Below are positions 1-7,778 of a DNA stretch of 64,000 nucleotides, piece by piece. Source of the stretch: Inhella proteolytica (GTDB taxonomy: Bacteria; Pseudomonadota; Gammaproteobacteria; Burkholderiales; Burkholderiaceae_C); the NCBI RefSeq assembly GCF_016093275.1, contig NZ_JAEDAK010000001.1, positions 310,001 to 374,000 of the forward strand, written 5' to 3'. The position numbers were made by a program, and so were the translations under genes. The first letter of the stretch is position 1, and each line of letters opens with the position of its first letter. The notes under the pieces were generated by a model, which was not told where the DNA came from, ran no database searches, and saw only the letters and a program-made list of their open reading frames with translations.

Positions 1-1290
1 CTGGCTCACCATGTCGCCGGTGAAGCGGAACTGACCGAGGAAATCGCGCAGCTCCTGCTCACGCGCCTGCGGGCTGACTTCCTTGGCCAACCGCACCATA
101 TGCGCCAGCGGCCCCTCCTCGGGGCGCAGCACGTCCAGCTCCTGCTGGGCGAAGTAGCCGATCGTCAGGCCCTTGCCCTCGGTGATGCTGCCGCTCAAGG
201 GCGGCATGGTGCGGGCAATCGTCTTCACCACGGTGGACTTGCCCTGGCCGTTCGCCCCCAGGATGCCGATGCGCTGGCCGGCCAACACGGTGCGGTCGAT
301 CTTGCGCACGATGGCGGTGTCGCCATAGCCGCAGGCCAGGTCGGAAAGCGCCAGCATCGGGTTGGGCAGGTTGGCGGGCTCGCGGAACTCGAAGGCGAAG
401 TCGGCCGCGGCCAGCACCGGGGCGAGCTTTTCCATGCGCTCCAGTGCCTTGACGCGGCTCTGCGCCTGCTTGGCCTTGCTGGCCTTGGCCTTGAAGCGGT
501 CGATGAAGTGCTGCAGATGCTTGATGCGGTCCTGCTGCTTTTCGAAGCTGGCCTGCTGCAGCACCTGGGCCTGGGCGCGCAGGGTCTCGAAGGTGGTGTA
601 GTTGCCGCCCCAGCGAGTCAGCTTGGCGTGCTCCAGATGCAGGGTCACGCGGGTGATGGCGTCCAGGAACTCGCGGTCGTGGCTGATCACCAGCAGGGTG
701 CCGGGGTAGCGCGAAAGCCAGCCTTCCAGCCACACCAGCGCGTCCAGGTCCAGGTGGTTGGTGGGTTCGTCCAGCAGCATCAGCTCGGCCGGGTTGATCA
801 GCGTGCGCGCCAGCTGCAGGCGCATGCGCCAGCCGCCGGAGAAGCTGTTCACCGGCGCATCCAGCTGGTCCACCTTGAAGCCCAGGCCCAGCAGCAGACT
901 TTGCGCGCGTGGCCGGGCGTCGAAGCTGCCGGCGTCTTGCAGCGCGGCGTGCGCCTCTGCCATCTTCAGGCCGTCATGCGCGGCCTCGGCCGCCGCGAGC
1001 TGCTCGCGCGCCTTCAGCAGCGTCAGGTCGCCGTCGAGCACGAAGTCGGTGGCACCCTGCTCGGTTTCGGGCAGGTGCTGCGCCACCTCGGAAAGCCGCC
1101 AGGTGGGTGGCATCTCGGCGTCACCGCGGTCGGCCTGCAGGCGCCCGGCCAGCAGGGCGAACAGGCTGGACTTGCCGGCGCCGTTGGCGCCCACCAGACC
1201 GATGCGCTCCCCGGGTTGCAGGGTGACGGTGGCGTCGTCCAGCACGATCTTGGTGCCGCGGCGGAGGGTGAGGTTGCGCAGGGTGATCAC
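1..1290 (-). CDS. ABC-F family ATPase, YheS-like (partial, 3' end off the window)
   Basis: This is a soluble twin-ATPase protein of the ABC-F class, which acts on the ribosome rather than in transport. Read from a GTG at 1290 (MITLRNLTLRRG), it shows Walker A GANGAGKS at residues 34-41, the signature FSGGWRMRLQLART, Walker B LMLLDEPTNHLD, then a basic linker (FIDRFKAKASKAKQAQSRVK), and a second Walker A GANGQGKST. The linker and following region closely match E. coli YheS as I know it. The second ATPase half is cut by the window edge, so about 430 codons are visible. The GTG start is chosen because the protein begins directly with the first ABC beta strand. It is divergent from the solute-binding protein at 1389. 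Uup or EttA are less likely because of the linker sequence. Confidence 0.9.
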   Translation of the reverse strand, partial: MITLRNLTLRRGTKIVLDDATVTLQPGERIGLVGANGAGKSSLFALLAGRLQADRGDAEMPPTWRLSEVAQHLPETEQGATDFVLDGDLTLLKAREQLAAAEAAHDGLKMAEAHAALQDAGSFDARPRAQSLLLGLGFKVDQLDAPVNSFSGGWRMRLQLARTLINPAELMLLDEPTNHLDLDALVWLEGWLSRYPGTLLVISHDREFLDAITRVTLHLEHAKLTRWGGNYTTFETLRAQAQVLQQASFEKQQDRIKHLQHFIDRFKAKASKAKQAQSRVKALERMEKLAPVLAAADFAFEFREPANLPNPMLALSDLACGYGDTAIVRKIDRTVLAGQRIGILGANGQGKSTVVKTIARTMPPLSGSITEGKGLTIGYFAQQELDVLRPEEGPLAHMVRLAKEVSPQAREQELRDFLGQFRFTGDMVSQ

Positions 1291-1388
1291 GAAAATGCTC
1301 AAGCAAAAAGCCAAACGCCGCCCGGGGCAGGGCGGCGCGAGGGGTACATCCTACCGGGGGCCCGCCAGCAGGCTCTTAGACTGCCCCG

Positions 1389-2180
1389 ATGGCAAGGCTT
1401 CCCACCCTGGTGCTGACCTGCGTGCTCGGCTCGGCCGGGGCGGCGCAGGCGCAGGCGCTGGAGCGCACGCTCACCGTGTGCGTGGACCCGAAGCCGGCTC
1501 CCCAGGGCTCTGCAGCCTCGGCCACCCCGCCGGCCGCCGAGGTGCAGCCCACTTTCTCCATGGAGCTGTTCAGCCAGGTGTTCCGCCGTGCGGGCCAGCC
1601 GATGCGCTTCGTGACGGACCAGCCCTGGGCGCGCTGCCTGCTCTCGGTGGCACGTGGGCAGGTCGATTTCGCCGTCGGCGGCTACTACAGCGACGCCAGG
1701 GCCCAGGTCTACGCCTTCTCCATGCCCTATATGACGCTCACGCCCATGGTCTTCTCCCGCGCCAGCCGCCCGGTGCGGCCCCAGCAGGTGGCCGACCTGC
1801 AGGGCCTGCGCGGCTGCGGCCTGAACGGTGCCAGCTACGCCCACTACGGCCTGGCCGCTGGCGCACTCGACACCGGCGTGAACCGCTACCCCAAGCTGTT
1901 CGAAAAGCTGCTGCTGGACCGGTGCGACTACGTGCCCGAGGAGCTGGAGGTGGTGGCCGGCATGCAGGTCAACGGGCAGGACATCCTGAGCCACCCCCAG
2001 CTGCTGGCCAGCCCGGCCCGCTGGGCCCGCGGGCCCACCAAGCACCTGATGGCGGCCAAGGGGAGCGCTGCGGCGGCGCTGCTGCCGCAGCTCGACCGGG
2101 CGCTGGCGCAGCTGATTCGCGAGGGTGTGGCTGGGGAGCTGTGGGCGCGTCATGTAGCTGGTGTGCCCTACCGGCCTTGA
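1389..2180 (+). CDS. Periplasmic solute-binding protein, family 3-like
   Basis: This 263-residue protein has a Sec signal peptide (hydrophobic stretch to about residue 20, ending AGAAQAQA) followed by a bacterial periplasmic binding-protein fold like those for amino acids or polar solutes. Diagnostic stretches are a first-lobe strand (LTVCVDPKP), FSMELFSQVFRRAGQPM, and the VDFAVGGYYSDAR segment typical of family 3 proteins. No permease or ATPase gene lies beside it, so it is an orphan; it may be a sensor or redox/quinoprotein-associated binding protein rather than part of a transporter. The ligand cannot be read from the sequence. It is followed by about 155 bases without a gene before the DUF1800 gene. 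Confidence 0.75.
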   Translation: MARLPTLVLTCVLGSAGAAQAQALERTLTVCVDPKPAPQGSAASATPPAAEVQPTFSMELFSQVFRRAGQPMRFVTDQPWARCLLSVARGQVDFAVGGYYSDARAQVYAFSMPYMTLTPMVFSRASRPVRPQQVADLQGLRGCGLNGASYAHYGLAAGALDTGVNRYPKLFEKLLLDRCDYVPEELEVVAGMQVNGQDILSHPQLLASPARWARGPTKHLMAAKGSAAAALLPQLDRALAQLIREGVAGELWARHVAGVPYRP

Positions 2181-2336
2181 TGGCAGACGGGCCGCACCCG
2201 CTCTGCTCCTGCCTGATCCCTTGGGTTCGCCGGGGCTACAGCCCGAAGCGCTTTGACGCACCGCATTCACACACGCTGACACCTGCGCGGCCCCGGCGCG
2301 CGCAGAGTGGCCGCTTCGCCAAGCCGGAGTTGCGCC

Positions 2337-4157
2337 GTGGAGACTCAAACCCCGCATCCGCCCGCTGAGACGGCCGAAGCCCCGGCAGACCGGCTCGGCC
2401 CGGAAGCCGAACTCGCACCCCTGGCCCCGCTGCTGGCCGCCGGCGCGTTGCTGAGCGCGTGTGGCGGCGGTGGCTCGGAGAGCACGCCGCCCGCGCCTAC
2501 ACCGACACCCGGGCCCACCCCGGCACCGACCCCGGCTCCCGCACCGGTGCCTTCGCCGCCACCCGCACCACCTCCAGCGCCGCCGGCGATTCCGCCGACA
2601 CGCCGCGACGCCGCCCGCTTCCTGACTCAGGCGGCCTTCGGGCCGCGCAGCGCCGCCGAGGTAGATGCCCTGGCGGCCCAGGGCTTCGAGGCCTGGCTGA
2701 GCCAGCAGTTCGCGCGGCCCACGGTTTCGCACCTGGCTTACCTGGAAACGCAGCGCGGCCGCGATCAGAAGCCGGGCGAGCGCCCCAGGCTCAGCGAGGA
2801 GATGAGCTACGAGGCCGTGTGGCAGCAATGGCTGCAGGGTGAGGACCCGCTGCGTGCGCGCATGAGCTGGGCGCTGCTGCAGATCTTCGTCATCAGCAAC
2901 ATCGCCCCCGACATCCGCCCCGCGGCCATGAGTAGCTACATGGACCTGCTGAACCGCCACGCCTTCGGCAACTGGCGCGAGCTGCTGGAGGCCGTGACCC
3001 TGCACCCGGCCATGGGCTACTACCTGAACATGCTGGAAAGTGAGAAGGAAGATCCGGCTCAGGGCACGCATCCGAACGAAAACTACGCGCGCGAGGTGCT
3101 GCAACTGTTCTCCATCGGCCTGGTGCAGCTGAACCCCGACGGCACCCTGAAGACCGACGCGCAGGGCCAGCCCATCAACACCTATGGCGAGGCCGAGATC
3201 CGCGGCTTTGCCAAGGTCTTCACCGGTTGGGGCCATGGCGGCCTGAACACCGCCGACAGCAAGGCCTTCCACCACCACGACGACGAACTCGATGCACTGT
3301 GGAGCGCGCCCATGAAGGCCTGGCCGGCCTGGCATTCCTCGGCCGCCAAGACGTTGCTGGACGGCAAGGTGCTGCCCGCCGGCCAGAGCGCCGAGCAGGA
3401 CCTGAAGGACGCGCTCGACTGCATCTTTGCCCACCCCAATGTGCCGCCCTTCTTTTGCAAGCAGCTGATCCAGCGCCTCGTCACCAGCAACCCGAGTGCG
3501 GCCTACGTGGGCCGCGTGGCGGCGGTGTTCGTGAATGACGGCAGCGGGCAGCGCGGCAATCTGCGCGCGGTACTGCGCGCCGTCCTGCTGGACAACGAAG
3601 CCCGCAGCACCGCCCCCAACGCCCGCTTCGGCAAGCTGCGTGAGCCCGTGCTGCGCTTCGCCCATCTGCTGCGGGCGCTGGATGCCAAGAGCCCCAGCGG
3701 CCTGAACCGGATCCACTACCTGGACAGCGCCGACGAGGGCCTGGGCCAGAGCCCGCTGCTGGCGCCCTCGGTCTTCAACTTCTACGCCCCCGCCTACCGC
3801 CCGGCCGGGCCGCTGACGCAATCGGCCATGGTGGCGCCCGAGTTCCAGATCACCACCGAGACGAGCGCCGCCGGTTCGCTGAACTTCTTCTACTACCTGT
3901 TCAAGGGCGGCGGCTATGGCTGGCCCGAGCAGCACCGCCTGAGCCTGGACCTGGCGCCGCTGGAAGCCCTGGCCGCCGACCCGCCCGCTTTGGTGGACCG
4001 CCTGGACCTGCTGTTCTTCACCCTGCAGATGAGCCCCAGCACGCGCCAGCGCCTGCTGACCCTGGTGCAGGCCTTGCCGGCCAAGGAGCCCAAGGCGCGG
4101 GTGCGCTCCGCATTGACCTTGATGGCGATGTCCCCCGACTTCGTCACTCAGCACTAA
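2337..4157 (+). CDS. DUF1800 family lipoprotein-like protein
   Basis: This 606-residue protein carries a DUF1800 domain, a family of unknown function found next to DUF1501 genes in many bacteria. The N-terminus has a hydrophobic segment ending in a lipobox-like LLSACGGGG, then a proline/threonine-rich spacer of roughly 45 residues, then the domain from RDAARFLTQAAFGP on. The recognisable DUF1800 blocks HPNENYAREVLQLFSIG and the FFCKQLIQRLVTS region are present. I prefer the GTG at 2337, which has GGAG seven bases upstream, over the GTG at 2307. The long region before the lipobox is unusual for a lipoprotein signal. It is followed after ten bases by the DUF1501 gene and is surely cotranscribed with it. 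Confidence 0.85.
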   Translation: METQTPHPPAETAEAPADRLGPEAELAPLAPLLAAGALLSACGGGGSESTPPAPTPTPGPTPAPTPAPAPVPSPPPAPPPAPPAIPPTRRDAARFLTQAAFGPRSAAEVDALAAQGFEAWLSQQFARPTVSHLAYLETQRGRDQKPGERPRLSEEMSYEAVWQQWLQGEDPLRARMSWALLQIFVISNIAPDIRPAAMSSYMDLLNRHAFGNWRELLEAVTLHPAMGYYLNMLESEKEDPAQGTHPNENYAREVLQLFSIGLVQLNPDGTLKTDAQGQPINTYGEAEIRGFAKVFTGWGHGGLNTADSKAFHHHDDELDALWSAPMKAWPAWHSSAAKTLLDGKVLPAGQSAEQDLKDALDCIFAHPNVPPFFCKQLIQRLVTSNPSAAYVGRVAAVFVNDGSGQRGNLRAVLRAVLLDNEARSTAPNARFGKLREPVLRFAHLLRALDAKSPSGLNRIHYLDSADEGLGQSPLLAPSVFNFYAPAYRPAGPLTQSAMVAPEFQITTETSAAGSLNFFYYLFKGGGYGWPEQHRLSLDLAPLEALAADPPALVDRLDLLFFTLQMSPSTRQRLLTLVQALPAKEPKARVRSALTLMAMSPDFVTQH

Positions 4158-4167
4158 GGGGTAGCCC

Positions 4168-5490
4168 ATGAAGCGACGCCACCTGCTGCAACTCGGCGCC
4201 AGCGCCGCCCTGACCCCCTGGCCCGCGCTGCAGGCCCTGGCCCAGGCGGCCCCGCCGGCGGGCGACTACAAGGCCCTGGTCTGCCTCTTCCTGTTCGGCG
4301 GCAACGACGGCAACAACCTGCTGGTGCCCACCGATGCCCGCTGGGCCGGCTACCAGCGCGCGCGGCCCAATCTGGCCTTGGCTCAGGCCAGCCTGTTGCC
4401 GCTGCAGTTCCGCAACACCAGCGGCCAGAGCTATGGCCTGCACTCGGCCATGCCCGGTCTGCAAGGCCTGGTGAACCGCGGTGAAGCGGCCTTCGTCGCC
4501 AACATCGGCCCGCTGCTGGTGCCCACCAGCAAGGCCCAGTTCCAGGCGCGCAGCGTGCCCTTGCCCTACAACCTCTACTCGCATTCCGACCAGCAGCTCG
4601 GCTGGCAGAGCGCGATGGTTGAGGCGCCTGGCCGCCATGGCTGGGGCGGGCGCCTGCTGGAGCGCACGGTGGCGGCCGGCAGCAGCAACCGCGGCTACGC
4701 CTCCATCAGCGTGGCCGGCAGCAACCTCTGGCAGGGCGGCGACCAGGGCCTGACGCCTTACCGCGTCTCATCGAACGGCCAGTTCGGCCTGGACTTCTAC
4801 AACCCGAGCGGCAGCGACCCGCTCTCGCAGGCCGTCAGCGCCACGCTGGCCGAGGCGCGCCAGGACCCGTTTGAGCAGACCTGGCTGCAGGTGCTGGGGC
4901 GTTCGATCGAGAACCAGCGCGTGCTGGCCAGCGCGCTGCAGGCCAGCACGCTCACGACTCCCTTCCCTGACACTGGCCTGGGCCGCCAGCTCGGCACGGT
5001 GGCGCGTTTGATCAAGGCGCGCACCACCCTGGGCCTGAGCCGCCAGAGCTTCTTCGCCAGCATCGGCGGCTTCGACACCCACGGCGACGACCAACTGCAG
5101 CGCCAGAACGAGTTGTTCGGGGAGATCGACGGTGCGGTGACGGCCTTCCACGCCGCGCTGACTGAACTGGGCCTGACGCGCCAAGTGGCTCTGTTCAGCG
5201 CCAGCGACTTCGGCCGCAATCTACCCAGCAACGGCGCCGGCACCGACCATGGCTGGGGCAACCACCAGTTCCTGCTCGGCGGGCCCACGCCAGGCGGGCG
5301 CCTGCTCGGTCGCTTCCCCGAGCTGGTGGTGGGCGGGCCGGACGATGCGGGGCAGGGCGTGTGGATTCCCAGCACGGCGACCGAGCAACTCGGGCGCGAG
5401 CTGGCGCAATGGTTTGGCGCCGATGCCGACATGCTGGCCGCCACCTTTCCGCATGGGGCGGCGTTTGATCGGATGCAGGGGTGGGAGTAG
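4168..5490 (+). CDS. DUF1501 family exported protein
   Basis: This 440-residue protein belongs to DUF1501, distantly related to alkaline phosphatase/sulfatase folds. It starts MKRRHLLQLGASAALTPWPA, a twin-arginine-like or Sec signal with a cleavage site near ALAQA. The family blocks are visible: VCLFLFGGNDGNNLLVPTD at residues about 35-53, YGLHSAMPGLQGL, GFDTHGDDQLQ, and the C-terminal FSASDFGRN...GTDHGWGNHQFLLGG. An AAGGGG ribosome site precedes the ATG. The enzymatic activity of the family is not established; the paired DUF1800 gene upstream suggests a joint envelope function. Confidence 0.88.
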   Translation: MKRRHLLQLGASAALTPWPALQALAQAAPPAGDYKALVCLFLFGGNDGNNLLVPTDARWAGYQRARPNLALAQASLLPLQFRNTSGQSYGLHSAMPGLQGLVNRGEAAFVANIGPLLVPTSKAQFQARSVPLPYNLYSHSDQQLGWQSAMVEAPGRHGWGGRLLERTVAAGSSNRGYASISVAGSNLWQGGDQGLTPYRVSSNGQFGLDFYNPSGSDPLSQAVSATLAEARQDPFEQTWLQVLGRSIENQRVLASALQASTLTTPFPDTGLGRQLGTVARLIKARTTLGLSRQSFFASIGGFDTHGDDQLQRQNELFGEIDGAVTAFHAALTELGLTRQVALFSASDFGRNLPSNGAGTDHGWGNHQFLLGGPTPGGRLLGRFPELVVGGPDDAGQGVWIPSTATEQLGRELAQWFGADADMLAATFPHGAAFDRMQGWE

Positions 5491-5552
5491 CGTGTGGGGC
5501 AGAGGCGATTTTGGGTGTCGATCTTCGTGCGTTTGAGTCGCCTGATACCTCG

Positions 5553-6455
5553 CTACTTTGATCTGCTCAATGATTCACGTAACAACTTTTTGAACGAGTC
5601 CAAAGTTTCTCTGTCTTTGGTGTTTGCTAATTCTTGCTCAATCTCATTCTGGTTTGCCGTGCACTGCCCAGAGAGAAGACAATACGTTGCCGCAGTCCAT
5701 TCTGAAAGCGGATCGCCCAATGTTTCACGCGCCAACTGTGCGGCAGCCAATCCGACCAAGCTTTTTAATTTTTCATTCCACTCAATTCGATACCCAGCAT
5801 TCGATTCGATGATTTGTTTGCCGTAAATTGCGAGCGCCTGCTTGAGTAGCTCAGGTTCTGCGCTCGATAGCGCAGCGCCGATCGCCATTTCTGGGTCAGA
5901 AAATTTGTTCTCCGTCAGCTCCCGCGAAAGTGTTCGCAATGGATCTTGCTGCCGATCAGACCTGGCCTCAATATTATTAGCCAGACCTCGAATGCCTCCG
6001 AATTGCTCCACCACGCCTTCACAGCGATCCAGCTCCGTGCGAAGTCTGTCATTCGCCAGCGCGTTAGTAGTTGGTGCCCTCTTTGTCAGTTCAACCAATG
6101 TGGGTAGGAACTCGCAATGTTGGAGTGCTCGCGTGGAGTAGTAATACCCGCCCTGGGCCGGTCGACGCATCGCCTCATGAACGAATACTCGCAGATTCTT
6201 TGAGGAGTAGAAATCTGCCTTGAGTTGTTGCCTTCCAATTTCCTTCGCATTTGAGGGTTTTCGGGCGGTCTCGGCTGAAACTTCGGTACTACTCGGAATC
6301 GACGCTCCATCAGTACGCGGCCTGACGGTTACGCTTTCTCGAACTGGATCGGAAGCTGGTTGAATGCGGTCGGAACTGCCTGCTAGCGTGCGCCACCCCA
6401 GGCCTGCCACTGCCAGAGCGCCAGCGATGAAATAAATTACTGGGGCTTTTTGCAT
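5553..6455 (-). CDS. Hypothetical membrane-anchored protein in AT-richer island
   Basis: I do not recognise this 300-residue protein. It has an N-terminal hydrophobic helix at about residues 6-22 (VIYFIAGALAVAGLGW), then a Ser/Pro/Arg-rich linker to residue 75, and a mostly helical remainder with cysteines in CEFLP, DRCEG and CLLSGQC. It is therefore likely anchored in the inner membrane with its bulk in the periplasm. The ATG at 6455 overlaps the end of the upstream gene by 19 bases, so the two are probably translationally coupled. Codon use and base composition are visibly more AT-rich than in the flanking genes, which suggests acquisition by transfer. Confidence 0.7.
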   Translation of the reverse strand: MQKAPVIYFIAGALAVAGLGWRTLAGSSDRIQPASDPVRESVTVRPRTDGASIPSSTEVSAETARKPSNAKEIGRQQLKADFYSSKNLRVFVHEAMRRPAQGGYYYSTRALQHCEFLPTLVELTKRAPTTNALANDRLRTELDRCEGVVEQFGGIRGLANNIEARSDRQQDPLRTLSRELTENKFSDPEMAIGAALSSAEPELLKQALAIYGKQIIESNAGYRIEWNEKLKSLVGLAAAQLARETLGDPLSEWTAATYCLLSGQCTANQNEIEQELANTKDRETLDSFKKLLRESLSRSK

Positions 6456-7024
6456 GCCGAGCCCGCTATGCCATTGCCCTGCGCCGAGGTGCGCTTATAG
6501 ATCGGGGCACTTCCCATCCCTGCAATAGAGAATTCATCCACAGTCCCGTCAGACCACTTCACGGAGTAATTCCCAGTATTGTACATTCCGTGTTTTGCCA
6601 TCACCGCCCTGCCGTCGGCAATCCGGACTTCGATCATATCATTTGCAGTAATTTGGCCATACTTCTCCGCATCGGGGCCGGTGAAATTGCAGGGGCTGGC
6701 TTCACTGCCTGGAGATGCCGCCGGAAGCTTTGCGGCCAATTCGATGGCTGCGCTGTTGGCGTAACCGATGGCGGCCAGTCGATCGACTGCAGCACTCATG
6801 CCTATGAGAATGCCGGTACATGCGCCTTTATCGCAAACTTTGTACTCGTTGCGCACCGCCTGACCTTCAACCACAACACGATCGATTGATTGTCTGAAAC
6901 TATTCCAATACATCCCTGAAAGAACAGTGCTCCAGCCCGAAGTCTGGCACCCTCCAAGCGAGACCCAATCTCCCTTGTCTAGGCGACCAGACTGAGTATT
7001 CTCGATTGTCTGCTCCAAAGTCAA
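6437..7024 (-). CDS. Hypothetical protein, probable frameshifted 3' part
   Basis: I do not recognise this product. The open frame runs from a TTG at 7024 (LTLEQTIENTQSGRLDKGDW) for 195 codons, with cysteines at VCDKGAC, SPCNF and SACKKPQ. There is no ATG or convincing ribosome site at its start, and the same frame stays open a little further upstream to a TAG near 7069. The ORF at 7021-7179 ends exactly here in the neighbouring frame at a run of five T residues; one extra T would join both into a single protein. I therefore think this is the larger part of a broken or slippage-dependent gene. It overlaps the next gene downstream by 19 bases. Confidence 0.6.
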   Translation of the reverse strand: MTLEQTIENTQSGRLDKGDWVSLGGCQTSGWSTVLSGMYWNSFRQSIDRVVVEGQAVRNEYKVCDKGACTGILIGMSAAVDRLAAIGYANSAAIELAAKLPAASPGSEASPCNFTGPDAEKYGQITANDMIEVRIADGRAVMAKHGMYNTGNYSVKWSDGTVDEFSIAGMGSAPIYKRTSAQGNGIAGSACKKPQ

Positions 7025-7179
7025 AAATCCCGCTTGGCGACCGGAACCCAGGGGCCATACGTATATCGTGCCGAGGCGCTATTCGCAATGTCGAGCAGAA
7101 CAATGGGTGTCATCAGGGTCTTAATTTTGTCATTTTCATTGGTGCGCAAGAGAATCATGGCTCTGAGCGAATTATTCAT
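7021..7179 (-). CDS. Short ORF, probable 5' part of the frameshifted gene at 6437-7024
   Basis: This 52-codon ORF starts at ATG 7179 (MNNSLRAMILLRTNENDK), with further in-frame ATGs at 7158 and 7113. It ends GPWVPVAKRDF-stop, where the stop TGA overlaps the TTG of the next ORF as TTGA after a T5 run. The segment MTPIVLLDIANSASA from 7113 resembles a short signal peptide with an Ala-x-Ala end, although the aspartate inside the hydrophobic part would be unusual. It has no recognisable domain. Its composition matches the AT-richer island rather than the flanks. Confidence 0.45.
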   Translation of the reverse strand: MNNSLRAMILLRTNENDKIKTLMTPIVLLDIANSASARYTYGPWVPVAKRDF

Positions 7180-7254
7180 CGTCAGAGCCGGCGGCTACCA
7201 TGTTTTAATCGGTCGGTATATATTCGCGCAGTGAATCGAATTCAATTGGGGCGG

Positions 7255-7365
7255 CTACTCTTCGTGGGTTTCTGCATCCGCCTTCTGCGATTGATTGAAC
7301 TCCAGCTTCACAACCTTGGGTCGTGAGCCATAGGATTTGCACCCACGATCTACGTGTGCAGCCCC
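7255..7365 (-). pseudogene. Truncated C-terminal ORF remnant
   Basis: Downstream of a TGA at 7366-7368 an open frame of 36 codons ends at TAG 7255. It contains CKSYGSRPKVVKLEFNQSQK and a polar acidic tail, and reads like the natural C-terminus of a protein, with no start codon of its own. It sits between the glycosyltransferase remnant and the island genes and may be the 3' stub of the gene that once headed this operon. This is inference from codon and residue composition only; I do not recognise the family. Confidence 0.3.
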
Positions 7366-7386
7366 TCATGCACTTGCAATGGCCAA

Positions 7387-7720
7387 CCCGCCGGTCGGAG
7401 GGGAAGACGGCCTTGGCGTATAGAGTCTCGGCCCAGCCGTGCTGGGCCAAGATGGCGCCGGGCCGCCAGCCCTTCCATTGCAGGTTCAGCAGGATGCGCG
7501 CCACAGCCGGTCCGTGCAGCACGGCGTCTTCCGTGCGACGCAGGCAAGTTTGCGGATCGGGCAGTGCGGCTTGTTGCGCAGCAGCGTTAGCTCGGGGCAC
7601 TGCGGTATGCCTGGGGCGGTGTCGCGGCCGATGGCGATCACATCCCCAACGGGGCGCTTGGTCCATTCGGCGGACATGTGTTCGAACTGGCCGGGGAAGA
7701 TCAACTGGCGAGCCCGCGTA
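7387..7720 (-). pseudogene. Decayed N-terminal fragment of a family 4 glycosyltransferase
   Basis: Two frames on the minus strand together look like the N-terminal half of a GT4-type glycosyltransferase. The first frame, near 7707-7555, reads QLIFPGQFEHMSAEW and GDVIAIGRDTAPGIP, which matches the usual opening of such enzymes (FVHQNFPGQF... and the next strand). After a frame change near 7550 the second frame reads EDAVLHGPAVARILLNL, GWRPGAILAQHGWAETLYAK and AVFPS, matching the HPGWGE(A/T)L-x-K-x-V(F/W)P block. There is no intact start, no C-terminal UDP-sugar binding half, and the conserved HPGWGE has become QHGWAE. It is therefore a dead remnant, perhaps marking a past rearrangement at the island border. 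Confidence 0.6.
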
Positions 7721-7778
7721 CGACGGGCCGGTCGGAACGAACCCACTTTGAGTGCCGCCGGGGCGAAAGGTGCGGCGG

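Noticed and set aside
1299-4169. A 956-codon antisense frame opposite the solute-binding and DUF1800 genes
   Set aside because: It crosses two real genes and has no domain; residue composition is that of a reversed coding strand.
5491-5552. Looked for an att site or transposon end at the left border of the AT-richer island
   Set aside because: No tRNA end, direct repeat or terminal inverted repeat could be seen by eye; the island border remains undefined.
7006-7326. Plus-strand ORF of 106 codons in the AT-richer island
   Set aside because: The minus-strand frames across the same bases give better protein-like sequence and coupling to the downstream gene.
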